A DNA stretch of 64,000 nt, from NCBI GenBank assembly GCA_963836085.1, contig CAWIHT010000009.1, forward strand, positions 62,001-126,000, given 5' to 3'. How positions within the stretch are numbered: the stretch's first letter is position 1; each line of letters begins with the position of its first letter. The notes under the pieces were generated by a model, which saw only the letters and a list, made by a program, of their open reading frames with translations, searched no databases and was not told the DNA's origin. The position numbers and the translations under genes were made by a program. Positions 7,490 through 16,485 of this stretch are shown here, piece by piece. Source of the DNA: JAHEEL01 sp963836085. GTDB taxonomy: Bacteria > Actinomycetota > Acidimicrobiia > Spongiisociales > UBA5794.

Positions 7490-9658
7490 ATGAGATCGAG
7501 ATCTTCCTTCGATAGGCGCGTGTTCGCTCCAACTCACCGGTACCGTTCCGACATCATGCCAATCGCTTCCTCCCGGTCCACTGTGTTGTGCTCGCTCGCC
7601 GTCGCCATCATCGCGTTCGCTCTGATTGGCTTCGCGTCGCCGGCCCACGGCGCCGGGGCCGAAGGTGAGGGATGGGATTCCTTCAACGAATCGGACGGCT
7701 GCGATGCTGCCCGCGTGCGCGCCCCGCGAGCCGCTGCGAGCGGTTGGTTCTCGCGTTCCGTCCCGGTCCGCGGACCGTGGGGTGACTACTTCGGTCGGAC
7801 CATCGGGGCCGTCGACGACGCCCTGGTGTGGTGGGATGTCCCGATGAGCGACGGCGAACGCCTTCGTCTGCACGAGCGAATCGTGCCGGGCCTCGACGCC
7901 GCTGCCGCGAACCTCGCGGCAAACCAGGCCGCGGGTCGGTCCTATTCGATCTATCGGACGTACACGTTCGCATATGCCCCCCGGACGGTCGGCGGCAGCA
8001 CGAAGATCTCGCAACACGCGATCGGGAACGCGCTCGACATCAACTCAAAGTGGAATCCGTACTCGTCGGCGAACAAGCTCACTACCAACATGCCCGCCTG
8101 GTTCGTCGACTCGTTCACCGAGGCAGGGTTCTGCTGGGGCGGAGACTGGGTCGACGCGAAGGATGCCATGCACTACTCGTGGCAGGGGCCGGCATTCACT
8201 CCGGGAATGGCTCCTGCACCCGCCTACCCGCCGCTCTCGGGCCGCGCCAACTTCAGTTCGATTGCGGCGAACATCGCGACGCCTGACACGTTGTCTGCCG
8301 ACACCGTGCGGCTGCTTGCCGAAGGCGACGGCGACGCGGCACTCGATGTCGTTCATCTGACGCAGGGCACGGATCGAGTCCACGTTGATGTCTCTCAGGC
8401 TCGTCTTGGCCATCGTTCGTGCGGCGTGACCCGCTATCTGATCTCGGGAGCGGTCCTCGACGGATCGACCGTCCTCTACGGGGACTACGACGGCCGCGGC
8501 GGGATGGAACTGTGGTTCATGACCGATGACGGGGGGAGCGCGCAGTTCACGGTGTACGACCGTCACAGTGATTTCGAGGAGTCAACGACCTTCGGCACAT
8601 CGGTCCCATTCGACGAGACGACTGCCTACCTCACGGGCGACTTCGGTGGCAACGGCACCGTCGACCTCTGGACGTTCAGCCGGGATGCCGGTGCCACGAC
8701 GCTCGACGTATGGGATCGAGACTCAGGATTCGCGTCCACCAATCTGAGCATCGATACCGGACTCGGGGACACCACCGGTATGCACTTCACCTTTGGTGAC
8801 CGGGACCTCGACGGACTACCCGATGTCTTCGCCGTTGATCCTGCAGGGTCCCTGCGGATCCTCCTCTCGTCGTCGGGATACACGACGGTGGACGAGACGC
8901 TGACGATTCCCGCACTCGGCGACGTCCTCGACGTCACCGCGAGCGACTACGACGGAGACGGCCGCGACGATCTCCAGGTCCTGCGATCCGACGGCCACAA
9001 ACTCGTACTCCTCGGTAACAGCCGCATCTACAGCGACCTCGAATCGTGGTTCGAGACCCCGGGATACCGCTGCGACGCCGGCGACCTGAGCTATCCCTAC
9101 CAGGGGAGGTTCGGAGACGATGAGGACAACGTGCACGAGTCGGACATCGAATTCATCGCAGAGATCGGCACCACCCTCGGATGCAATCCGCCGTGGAACG
9201 ACCGGTACTGCCCCGAGCGCATCATCACCCGCGGTGAACTGAGCGCCTTCCTGACGCGGACCCTCGGACTCACCGATGACGGCGGAACGGACTGGTTCGT
9301 CGACGATCGCGACTCCGAATTCGAGGGTGACATCAATCGACTCGCGGCCGCAGGGATTGCGAAGGGGTGCAACCCACCTGCGAACGATCGATTCTGTCCC
9401 GATCGACGACTGAGTCGCGAGCAGATGGCTGCCTTTATTGCACGCGCCTTCAATCTCACGGACACGAGCGGCACGGATGTGTTCACCGACGACAATGCAT
9501 CGGGGTTCGAGAACGACATCGAAGCCCTCGCCTTCGCCGGGATTACGCTCGGCTGCAACCCGCCCGCCAATACCCGGTACTGCCCGACGCGTGCCGTGCC
9601 TCGTGACGAAATGGCGAGCTTCTTCGCTCGCGCTGTGCGGTACGCAGCCGGTTCCTGA
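7490..9658 (+). CDS. Secreted M15-type peptidase-like protein with repeat region and three SLH-like domains
   Basis: This is a 722-residue exported protein. A hydrophobic signal segment ends near SPAHGAGA. The catalytic domain (about residues 95-240) resembles VanY/M15 D,D-carboxypeptidases: SQHAIGNALDIN supplies His and Asp zinc ligands and DAMHYSW the second His. Next come repeated DYDG/DGDG segments (YGDYDGRGG, FGDRDLDG, SDYDGDGRDD) like FG-GAP/VCBS calcium-binding repeats. Three SLH-like domains close the protein. A good ribosome site (GAAGGA) favours 7490; the ATG at 7556 gives a more usual signal peptide and is the alternative. The likely role is trimming of peptidoglycan stem peptides at the wall. 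A sigma-28-like promoter lies upstream. Confidence 0.85.
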   Translation: MRSRSSFDRRVFAPTHRYRSDIMPIASSRSTVLCSLAVAIIAFALIGFASPAHGAGAEGEGWDSFNESDGCDAARVRAPRAAASGWFSRSVPVRGPWGDYFGRTIGAVDDALVWWDVPMSDGERLRLHERIVPGLDAAAANLAANQAAGRSYSIYRTYTFAYAPRTVGGSTKISQHAIGNALDINSKWNPYSSANKLTTNMPAWFVDSFTEAGFCWGGDWVDAKDAMHYSWQGPAFTPGMAPAPAYPPLSGRANFSSIAANIATPDTLSADTVRLLAEGDGDAALDVVHLTQGTDRVHVDVSQARLGHRSCGVTRYLISGAVLDGSTVLYGDYDGRGGMELWFMTDDGGSAQFTVYDRHSDFEESTTFGTSVPFDETTAYLTGDFGGNGTVDLWTFSRDAGATTLDVWDRDSGFASTNLSIDTGLGDTTGMHFTFGDRDLDGLPDVFAVDPAGSLRILLSSSGYTTVDETLTIPALGDVLDVTASDYDGDGRDDLQVLRSDGHKLVLLGNSRIYSDLESWFETPGYRCDAGDLSYPYQGRFGDDEDNVHESDIEFIAEIGTTLGCNPPWNDRYCPERIITRGELSAFLTRTLGLTDDGGTDWFVDDRDSEFEGDINRLAAAGIAKGCNPPANDRFCPDRRLSREQMAAFIARAFNLTDTSGTDVFTDDNASGFENDIEALAFAGITLGCNPPANTRYCPTRAVPRDEMASFFARAVRYAAGS

Positions 9659-9705
9659 CCTGCACCATTGTCCGCGACGGTAGGTACCTTCTTCGGTCTG
9701 GAACC

Positions 9706-9733
9706 CTCAAGGCCGGGAGGTGAGCCGTCGATA
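9706..9733 (+). promoter_or_regulatory. Sigma-28/WhiG-like promoter candidate of the SpoIID-type gene
   Basis: CTCAAG (9706-9711), 15 bases, then GTCGATA (9727-9733), only 8 bases before the ATG at 9742. It shares CCCTCAAGG with the promoter candidate at 7280-7305. Confidence 0.4.
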
Positions 9734-9741
9734 CCCTGCAC

Positions 9742-11742
9742 ATGCCGATGAAGTCCCTGTCAACGCGTCCCCTGCGTGCGGCGGTGGTCGGGGCGATGCT
9801 CTTCGTCCTTTCCCTCGCTCTGCTGCTTGCGCCGTCACCGGCGCATGCCGTCGAGGAGGGATACGTCGAGATCGAAGGCGCCGGCTGGGGCCACACTGTT
9901 GGGCTGAGCCAGTACGGCGCATACGGTCGGGCTATCGCTGGCGAGACCTACCAGGACATCCTCTCGTTCTACTTCGAGGGGTCCTCCCTGGAGCCCTACG
10001 ATACGGCGTCGCCCGGCCACGACCGTCTTGTCGTCAACCTCGAATACGACCGCACCTCCCTGATGCTCCGTGTGCTGAATACAGGCAGCACCGCGCCCGG
10101 TGGCGGCCACGTTCCGGCAACGGTCACCCGCGGTAGTGACTCCATCGACCTCACGGCCGGTCAGACCGTTCACTTCGACTGGAACGACGAGAATCTGTGC
10201 CTCATCACCTTCAGGAATTCAACCAACCTCGGTGCCGAACCCTTCGCTGCTTGGGAGGAGGGCTCCTGCGACACCGGCATCGTGTGGGACGGTGAGGCTG
10301 AATCGCCGAGCACGAAGATCGAGATCGTCGGGTGTTCGCTTCCCGACTGGGACGCCGGGTACAACCGGGCCTGCCAATACGGGCGGGGAGAGCGACTCGC
10401 CACCATCGACAACGAGAGCCCGCAGCGGAACTCGGCCGGCATGGACCGCAATTACAACGGACTCGACCTGGTCCTCGAGATTGATGTCGACGACTACACG
10501 TACGGGATCTCCGAAGTGTCGTACACGTGGCACACCCAGGCGCTCCGTGCACAGGCAGTCGCTGCGCGGTCGTACGCCGCCGCAGCCGCCGAGCGCCTGA
10601 ACCCGATGGACCAGAAGTGTGCGTGCGACGTCTACGACACGTCGGCGAGCCAGCGCTACGTGGGATGGGGTCACGTGGGTATTCCTTCTGGCGGCGGCTT
10701 CACGCAGGACCGATGGATCGATGCAGCCGACGCGACCGACAACCTCGTCGTCACCCACCCGGCGGCGCCGGACAACGCCATTGTCAATGCGGTGTACTCG
10801 TCATCGAACGGCGGGGCGACGCAGAACAATGAAGACATCTGGGGCGGGACGCCTCTTCCGTACCTCCGGAGCAACCCCGATCCGCTCACCCTCACTGCTC
10901 CCAACAACCCCTATCCATCGTGGACCTATACGAGGTCGTTGTCGACGATGCGCGGCCGGCTGAACCTCAACTCGATCACCGGTATCGAGGTCGTCGAGAC
11001 CTACGACTCCGGCACGGCGAGTCGGATCGCGGTCACGGGCTATCGCGACGACGTACTCGTCACTGTCGACACGTACGGAGGGAAGCCGATCGATGGCGTC
11101 ATGGTGCAGTCCTGGCACGGACTACGGTCCCCCCATATCACCGGGTTCAACCTTGCGGGTACCACGCCTCCACCGCCTCCACCGCCTCCACCGCCTCCTT
11201 CGACCGGATTCACCGACATCGATGACTCGGTTCACCGCACCGAGATCGAGTATCTCGCCGACCTCGGCATCGCCCTGCCATGCGACGGAGGCACCGACCG
11301 GTTCTGCCCGGATGACGCGATGCGTCGAGAGGACATCGCTGCGTTTCTCGCCAGGGCACTCGACCTCCCGACGACCGAAACCGACTCCTTCATTGATGAC
11401 GACAGCGCAGAGTTTGAGGATGACATCAATCGCATCGCGGCGGCCGGTATCACCAAGGGATGCAACCCGCCGACGAATGATCGCTTCTGTCCCGACCGGA
11501 CCGTTACCCGGGGTCAGATGGCAGCCTTCCTCGTGCGGGCCTGGGCCCTGACCGACCCTGGCCCGGGGGACTGGTTCAGCGATGACGACCGTTCGGTCTT
11601 CGAGGGCGATATCGACCGTCTGGCGGAATCCGGCATGACGCGAGGCTGCAATCCGCCGACCAACAGTCGCTACTGCCCGGACCGGAATGTGACACGCGGC
11701 GAGACCGCCTCGTTCCTCGCACGAGCCCTGCAGAATCTCTGA
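9742..11742 (+). CDS. Secreted SpoIID/LytB-type protein with three SLH-like domains
   Basis: This is a 666-residue exported protein. After a signal peptide (ending PAHAVEE) comes GWGHTVGLSQYGAYG, the SpoIID/LytB signature. The core ALRAQAVAARSYAAA and a later SSSNGGATQNNEDIWGG complete the domain (about residues 40-440). SpoIID enzymes are lytic transglycosylases acting on stripped glycan, and LytB forms enhance amidases. A tract of 11 prolines, coded by CCTCCACCG repeats near 11171-11200, links to three SLH-like domains; the first has lost the GCNPP Cys pattern. It lies in the same direction as the M15 gene and shares a similar upstream promoter motif, so the two are probably coexpressed wall-remodelling enzymes. 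Confidence 0.88.
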   Translation: MPMKSLSTRPLRAAVVGAMLFVLSLALLLAPSPAHAVEEGYVEIEGAGWGHTVGLSQYGAYGRAIAGETYQDILSFYFEGSSLEPYDTASPGHDRLVVNLEYDRTSLMLRVLNTGSTAPGGGHVPATVTRGSDSIDLTAGQTVHFDWNDENLCLITFRNSTNLGAEPFAAWEEGSCDTGIVWDGEAESPSTKIEIVGCSLPDWDAGYNRACQYGRGERLATIDNESPQRNSAGMDRNYNGLDLVLEIDVDDYTYGISEVSYTWHTQALRAQAVAARSYAAAAAERLNPMDQKCACDVYDTSASQRYVGWGHVGIPSGGGFTQDRWIDAADATDNLVVTHPAAPDNAIVNAVYSSSNGGATQNNEDIWGGTPLPYLRSNPDPLTLTAPNNPYPSWTYTRSLSTMRGRLNLNSITGIEVVETYDSGTASRIAVTGYRDDVLVTVDTYGGKPIDGVMVQSWHGLRSPHITGFNLAGTTPPPPPPPPPPPSTGFTDIDDSVHRTEIEYLADLGIALPCDGGTDRFCPDDAMRREDIAAFLARALDLPTTETDSFIDDDSAEFEDDINRIAAAGITKGCNPPTNDRFCPDRTVTRGQMAAFLVRAWALTDPGPGDWFSDDDRSVFEGDIDRLAESGMTRGCNPPTNSRYCPDRNVTRGETASFLARALQNL

Positions 11743-11786
11743 GCCGTACACTCGGTGCGGTTGAACTGGGAACGAACGGAGATCTG

Positions 11787-13082
11787 ATGAGCAACGCCGC
11801 CGACTTCTACTCAAACGAGACCTGGACCGCAGGGATCATTGGCCTCGGATACGTGGGATTGCCGCTCGCCGTAACTGCTGTTGAATCCGGACTCTCGGTC
11901 ATTGGCTACGACGTTGACGAGGCCTACGTGGCCCGGCTCCGTTCGGGGGATTCCCCAATCGAGGACGTGACCGACGAGCAGTTGGCAGCCGCGCTTGCGT
12001 CCGGTCTCGAACTCTCCACCGACGTCGAGCGATTGCGCGCGGCCGACGCGGTCTTCATTTGCGTGCCGAGTCCGCTCGGCCGGAATCGGGAGCCCGACCT
12101 CTCATACATCCGCTCGGCCGCAGAAACGGTTCGCGTCATCGCCCACCCGGGCATGCTCGTCTCACTCGAATCGACGACCTACCCGGGAACGACCGAGGAC
12201 ATCATCGTTCCGGCGGTGACCGACGGCGGTCTCGTATTGGACGAGGACGTGTGGGTCGCCTTCTCTCCGGAACGGGTCTCGCCAGGTGATGAGCTGAAGA
12301 CCGGGAACATCCCCAAGGTGGTCGGCGGTGTGACCCTGGAATCGACCGACGTCGCGGCTGCCGCGTATCGGCGGTTCGTCGAGTCGGTCCATCCAGTTGC
12401 GAGCGCCGCCGCTGCAGAGATGGCCAAGCTGCTCGAGAACACCTACCGCGCGGTCAACATCGGCCTAGCAAACGAGATGAGCCAGCTGGCCAACGCACTG
12501 GGCATCGACATCTGGGAAGTGATCGACGCAGCAGCGACCAAGCCGTTCGGTTTCCAGGCGTTCTACCCCGGGCCGGGCGTCGGAGGACACTGCATACCCC
12601 TCGACCCGCAGTTTCTCGCCTGGAGGGCACGCGAGGCCAAATTCGCCACCCGGTTCATCGATCTCGCGGAACAGATCAACACCGGCCAGCCGATCTACAC
12701 CGCCAATCGGATCGCATCGGTCATCAACGAGCAGCGGCTTCCGGTCTACGGCACGGAGATCCTTGCGCTCGGAATCGCATACAAGCCGAACATCGCGGAC
12801 GATCGGGAGTCGGCGGCGATTGATGTTCTCCGTGAACTCGAGTCGCACGGGGCCATCGTCTCAGTCCTTGATCCGGTGGTTGGAGCGGAGCGGATTCGGC
12901 ATCACGGATTCCAGGCGGTTGACCCGTCGGACGATTTGTCGCAGTTCGCAGCGGCAGTGGTGCTCACCGACCACGATGCCATCGACTACGCCGCCGTCGC
13001 CGCCGCGGTCCCCGTGGTGTTCGATGCGAAGGGAACATTCCGTCGCCGCGGCATCGTCGTAGACAACGTCATCGCCTTGTGA
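11787..13082 (+). CDS. UDP-N-acetyl-hexosamine 6-dehydrogenase (WecC/WbpA-like)
   Basis: This 431-residue nucleotide-sugar dehydrogenase has the Rossmann motif GLGYVGLPLAV at the N-terminus, KLLENTYRAVNIGLANE in the middle and the catalytic Cys in GGHCIPLDP. It oxidises C6 of a UDP-sugar twice with NAD+ to give a UDP-uronic acid. The overall pattern is closer to UDP-GlcNAc or UDP-ManNAc dehydrogenases than to UDP-glucose dehydrogenase, but the substrate cannot be settled from sequence. The start is preceded by a GGAG-type ribosome site. The stop overlaps the next glycosyltransferase by one base, so the two are one unit making an acidic surface glycan. Confidence 0.88.
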   Translation: MSNAADFYSNETWTAGIIGLGYVGLPLAVTAVESGLSVIGYDVDEAYVARLRSGDSPIEDVTDEQLAAALASGLELSTDVERLRAADAVFICVPSPLGRNREPDLSYIRSAAETVRVIAHPGMLVSLESTTYPGTTEDIIVPAVTDGGLVLDEDVWVAFSPERVSPGDELKTGNIPKVVGGVTLESTDVAAAAYRRFVESVHPVASAAAAEMAKLLENTYRAVNIGLANEMSQLANALGIDIWEVIDAAATKPFGFQAFYPGPGVGGHCIPLDPQFLAWRAREAKFATRFIDLAEQINTGQPIYTANRIASVINEQRLPVYGTEILALGIAYKPNIADDRESAAIDVLRELESHGAIVSVLDPVVGAERIRHHGFQAVDPSDDLSQFAAAVVLTDHDAIDYAAVAAAVPVVFDAKGTFRRRGIVVDNVIAL

Positions 13083-14137
13083 TGCCGCGTCTCCTCGTTG
13101 TCACGTCGGTGCATCCGTCTGACGATCCGAGGATTCGCGAGAAACACATCCGCACGCTGGCAGAGGCGTTCGACGTCACCTACGCAACGAAGCCTCCTGC
13201 CCCGAGCGACCTGACCGGACTGCGGTGGCGCGGCCTTGCGGGAGGGCGCCTCCGTCGCTGGCTTGCAGCGTTGCGCATCATGCTCACCGCACGCGTCGAC
13301 GTGATCGTGTTCCACGACCCTGAGTTGATCCCGGCCGGCATCCTCGTTCGGCTGGTCAGGCGGATCCCGGTCGTGTTCGACCTCCATGAGAACGTGCCTG
13401 CCCAGATGCTGACCAAGGAATCGCTCCCATCAATGCTGCGATTCCCGCTCGCGGTCGCTGCTCGCTTCTGGATCGCGTGGGCCGACCGCACGCTCGAGGT
13501 GACGCTTGCCGAGGACGGGTATGGAGCGCTGTTCCGGTCTGAGCGCCCGGTCTTCCCCAACTACCCGGATACCGCGCACTTCCCGACGCCGGACGTGGGC
13601 CCGCGATCAGGAGTGGTCTACGTCGGCGATGTCACCGAGCAGCGGGGAGCATTGACGCTGCTTGAAGCCGTTGCGGCCTCCGGTGCAACCGCCGTCACCT
13701 ACGTCGGGCGGTGTAGTGATGGCCTCCGGTCGCGGCTCCTCGAACGGGGGGATGAACTCGGGGTCGAGATCGAACTCCTCGGGTGGAGGCCGCATCAAGA
13801 GGCAATGATGATCGCAGCGAGAGCGCACGTCGGTGTGTCTCCCCTGCACGATGTGCCGAACTATCGCCACTCGCTCCCGACCAAGACCCTGGAGTACCTC
13901 GCCCTTGGCACGCCCGTCATCGCCTCGGACCTCCCGGGGACCAGCAGCGTCATCGGGGGCCTTCCCGGCGTTCGCCTTGTGGCACCATCCAGCGTCTTGG
14001 AGTTGAGTGTGGCCCTCGACGCGGTTGACGACGTGGTGCAAGCCGATGCGGTCTCCGGGGCCGCGGAGATCCGGCGACAGTACCAGTGGCCCAAGAAGGC
14101 TGTGGCGGATTTCTACCGGTCGCTTGTCGAGGACTGA
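13082..14137 (+). CDS. GT4-like glycosyltransferase
   Basis: This 351-residue protein has the GT-B fold pattern. The N-terminal half carries DPRIREKHIRTLA and HDPELIPAGILVRL, and the C-terminal half carries VGDVTEQRGALTLLEAV, then SLPTKTLEYLALGTPVIASDLPG, the nucleotide-sugar binding region of family GT4. It probably transfers a sugar from a UDP or GDP donor to a lipid-linked glycan on the cytoplasmic face. The ATG overlaps the stop of the dehydrogenase at 11787-13082, so they are translationally coupled. Its last 25 bases overlap the convergent glycosyltransferase gene. Donor and acceptor are unknown. Confidence 0.85.
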   Translation: MPRLLVVTSVHPSDDPRIREKHIRTLAEAFDVTYATKPPAPSDLTGLRWRGLAGGRLRRWLAALRIMLTARVDVIVFHDPELIPAGILVRLVRRIPVVFDLHENVPAQMLTKESLPSMLRFPLAVAARFWIAWADRTLEVTLAEDGYGALFRSERPVFPNYPDTAHFPTPDVGPRSGVVYVGDVTEQRGALTLLEAVAASGATAVTYVGRCSDGLRSRLLERGDELGVEIELLGWRPHQEAMMIAARAHVGVSPLHDVPNYRHSLPTKTLEYLALGTPVIASDLPGTSSVIGGLPGVRLVAPSSVLELSVALDAVDDVVQADAVSGAAEIRRQYQWPKKAVADFYRSLVED

Positions 14138-15108
14138 CGCGACGTCAGAAATCCGATACCCCACGACACATGCATCGTCGGGAACACAAGCGGCAAGAGC
14201 AGCATCGTTGGGTCTTTGCGTCGCGCCACTTCGCGGGCGGTTGAGCCGGCGAGAGCGATGAGGTAGCTGCCGGGGACCAGTGTCGCGATCCTGCGATGCC
14301 CGGTGACGCCCGCCAGCACGGAGAGTCCCAGTCCGACCACGAAAGCGGGAGCCACGAGTTGGCGCCATCGGATCGAGTCCGGATTGCGTCGTACGACCAC
14401 TCGTTTCCAGCGGCCGTACTCGAGGTACTGCCTACCCAGACCGCGGAGCGTCGATCGTGGTCGATAGGTGACCCTGAGCGCCGGGTCGAAGTAGATCCTG
14501 CCGCCGGCCGCCCTGAGCCGGTAGTTCAACTCGTAGTCCTGATTTCTGATCAACGTCTCGTCGAAGCCGCCCACGGCATCGAGCGCGTCACGCCGGAACA
14601 CGCCCAGGTAGACCGTGTCGACGAAGCCTGGCGGTCCGCCCGTATGAAAACGAGCATCCCCCACTCCGAACGGACTCGTCATCGCGGCAGCGATCGCTCG
14701 CTGCATCGCTCCGATCCCTTCGGCATCCTGAATGCCTCCGACGTTGACGGCGCCCGTGGTCTCGAGGTCATGCACGGCGGCCGCCACGTAGCCGGCGGGA
14801 ATCACTGCATGGGCGTCGCACCGCACAATGACCTCGCCGGTTGCAGCTGCGATGGCGGCATTGAGACCGGCCGGCGTGGTGCCGGAGGGGTTCTCGATGA
14901 CCGTCACCCGTCCGGTCGCTGACGCGATTTCCCTGGCGATTTCGAGCGTACGGTCGGCCGAAGGAGCGACGGCTACCACGACATCGAGCGGGCCCCCGTA
15001 TTCCTGGTCCAACAGGCTGTTGATTGCAGCGCCGATGGATGCCGCTTCTTCCCGCGCCGGCAGAATCGCCGTGACGGACGGGGAGTCATGTGCGTGAGGG
15101 TGGTGCAT
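14113..15108 (-). CDS. GT2 family glycosyltransferase, ExoA-like
   Basis: This 331-residue membrane-linked GT2 enzyme starts with the typical TAILPAREEAASI motif, then a DxD-like RCDAHAVI near residue 97 and NQDYELNYRLRAAGG, which matches the catalytic ED-RL region. Two or three hydrophobic segments close the protein (about 245-315), as in succinoglycan ExoA. It probably adds a sugar to a lipid-linked intermediate of the same glycan as its neighbours. A TAATGT -10 element lies 9 bases before the ATG with no ribosome site, so the mRNA may be leaderless. Confidence 0.85.
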   Translation of the reverse strand: MHHPHAHDSPSVTAILPAREEAASIGAAINSLLDQEYGGPLDVVVAVAPSADRTLEIAREIASATGRVTVIENPSGTTPAGLNAAIAAATGEVIVRCDAHAVIPAGYVAAAVHDLETTGAVNVGGIQDAEGIGAMQRAIAAAMTSPFGVGDARFHTGGPPGFVDTVYLGVFRRDALDAVGGFDETLIRNQDYELNYRLRAAGGRIYFDPALRVTYRPRSTLRGLGRQYLEYGRWKRVVVRRNPDSIRWRQLVAPAFVVGLGLSVLAGVTGHRRIATLVPGSYLIALAGSTAREVARRKDPTMLLLPLVFPTMHVSWGIGFLTSRQSSTSDR

Positions 15109-15168
15109 CAGTTCGCGACATTACCGGTGGCATCGGTTGTTTGGCCCCAAGATCGCGTGGTCGGCGCC

Positions 15169-15174
15169 TAACGT
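15169..15174 (+). promoter_or_regulatory. Putative -10 element of a leaderless promoter
   Basis: TAACGT lies 7 bases before the ATG at 15182 and no ribosome site intervenes. The same spacing recurs at many genes in the window. Confidence 0.5.
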
Positions 15175-15181
15175 CCCGGTC

Positions 15182-16465
15182 ATGTCATCTGCCCGGGAGG
15201 GACAACCGCCGCCAGCGAGAGACGACGTCGGCACCATCGCGATGCTCGCGGGGACGGCGGTGAGCGCGCTCTCGGTTCTGGCGTATCAGCCGATCGCTGG
15301 TCGGGCGCTCGGCACCGACGGATTCGCCCCCGTGGCCGTGTTGTGGACGATGATCTTCCTGATCTACACCGTGTTGATGATTCCCGTCGAGCAGTTCATC
15401 ACGCGACGCCTGGTGGTCACCGGGGGGAATCGCGGATCGTTCGGAACGGACGGTTGGGTGGTTGCCGGGGTCCTCGCGTTCGGTGGTGTGATCGGCGTGG
15501 TCTTCGTCATCGTGGCGCTCGACTCGTTCTTCGACAGTGAAGCGATCTACATCGCGATTGGGGCTGCGATCGTTGTCACCCGCGGCCTGCTCGCGGTCGG
15601 CAGGGGCATGCTGGCCGGGCGCCGCCGGTTCGTCGCGTACGGCGGCACGCTGGTCGCCGAAGCCGTCACCCTTCTCACCTGTGCTGTATTGGCTGCCGCA
15701 GTCTCTCCCTATCCCCAAACCTTCGCGTGGGCCCTGGCGGCGGGTCCGTTGACCGTGCTCATTTTCCGACCCTGGAAGCCCACCGACGCGCCGCTCGTGT
15801 TGGACGATCAGCGGGAGACCGCGGTGAAGTTCCTGGGTTGGCTCATCGTCGCCACTGCCGCGTCACAGATCGTGATTGCATCCGGGCCGATCGTGGTCGG
15901 ACTTGTTGGTGGGACTGCGGCGGCCGTGAGCATCGTGTTCGCCACGTTCACCCTGTTCCGGGGTCCGGTGACGTCCGCCTACAACCTCGTAGCGCGAGTG
16001 CTTCCGGACTTCACCGAACTGGCGGTCGGTGGTCAAGAGGGGGCCCTGGCGCGCTGGAGACACCGGATCGCGGCCGGCGGCCTCGTCCTTGCACTTATCG
16101 GTTCAGCTACCGCCTACTTCCTCGGTCCGTGGATCGTGGAGGTGCTGTACGGAGCCGAGTTCCGGCCGCCCGACGTGGTGTCAGCGCTCGGCGGCGCCGC
16201 CGTCGGCGCAGGACTGGGCGCCCTGTTTGTCGGTCAGATCTTCATCGCGTCCGGTCGGACGATGGGCCTCGCCGCCGGCTGGGGCGTTTCCGTGGTCTTC
16301 GCCGCCATCGCGGTCCTCGCGATTCCGGGTGATCCAATGCTGCGGATCGGCTGGGGCTTCGCAGTCGGTGAACTCGTTGCCCTCGTCGTGCTCGGATTCG
16401 CCCCTCGGGGTTGGATGAAGCCGTTGGCCGCGACGCCGACGGATCCGGTGACTTTCGAGACCTGA
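15182..16465 (+). CDS. Polysaccharide flippase-like membrane protein (Wzx/MATE type)
   Basis: This 427-residue integral membrane protein has about 12 hydrophobic segments arranged as in MOP-superfamily flippases. These carry lipid-linked oligosaccharides across the membrane. Features include an early SALSVLAYQPIAGRALGTDGF, ARVLPDFTELAVGG in the middle and a long hydrophobic C-terminus. An upstream start in the same frame exists at 15137, but the -10 element just before this ATG makes 15182 the better choice. The nearby glycosyltransferases and UDP-sugar dehydrogenase suggest it exports their product. Confidence 0.8.
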   Translation: MSSAREGQPPPARDDVGTIAMLAGTAVSALSVLAYQPIAGRALGTDGFAPVAVLWTMIFLIYTVLMIPVEQFITRRLVVTGGNRGSFGTDGWVVAGVLAFGGVIGVVFVIVALDSFFDSEAIYIAIGAAIVVTRGLLAVGRGMLAGRRRFVAYGGTLVAEAVTLLTCAVLAAAVSPYPQTFAWALAAGPLTVLIFRPWKPTDAPLVLDDQRETAVKFLGWLIVATAASQIVIASGPIVVGLVGGTAAAVSIVFATFTLFRGPVTSAYNLVARVLPDFTELAVGGQEGALARWRHRIAAGGLVLALIGSATAYFLGPWIVEVLYGAEFRPPDVVSALGGAAVGAGLGALFVGQIFIASGRTMGLAAGWGVSVVFAAIAVLAIPGDPMLRIGWGFAVGELVALVVLGFAPRGWMKPLAATPTDPVTFET

Positions 16466-16469
16466 TCCC

Positions 16470-16475
16470 TACACT
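16470..16475 (+). promoter_or_regulatory. Putative -10 element
   Basis: TACACT lies 10 bases before the ATG at 16486, with a possible -35 GTGACT at 16448-16453 (spacing 16). There is no clear ribosome site. Confidence 0.45.
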
Positions 16476-16485
16476 CCCGGGCGCT

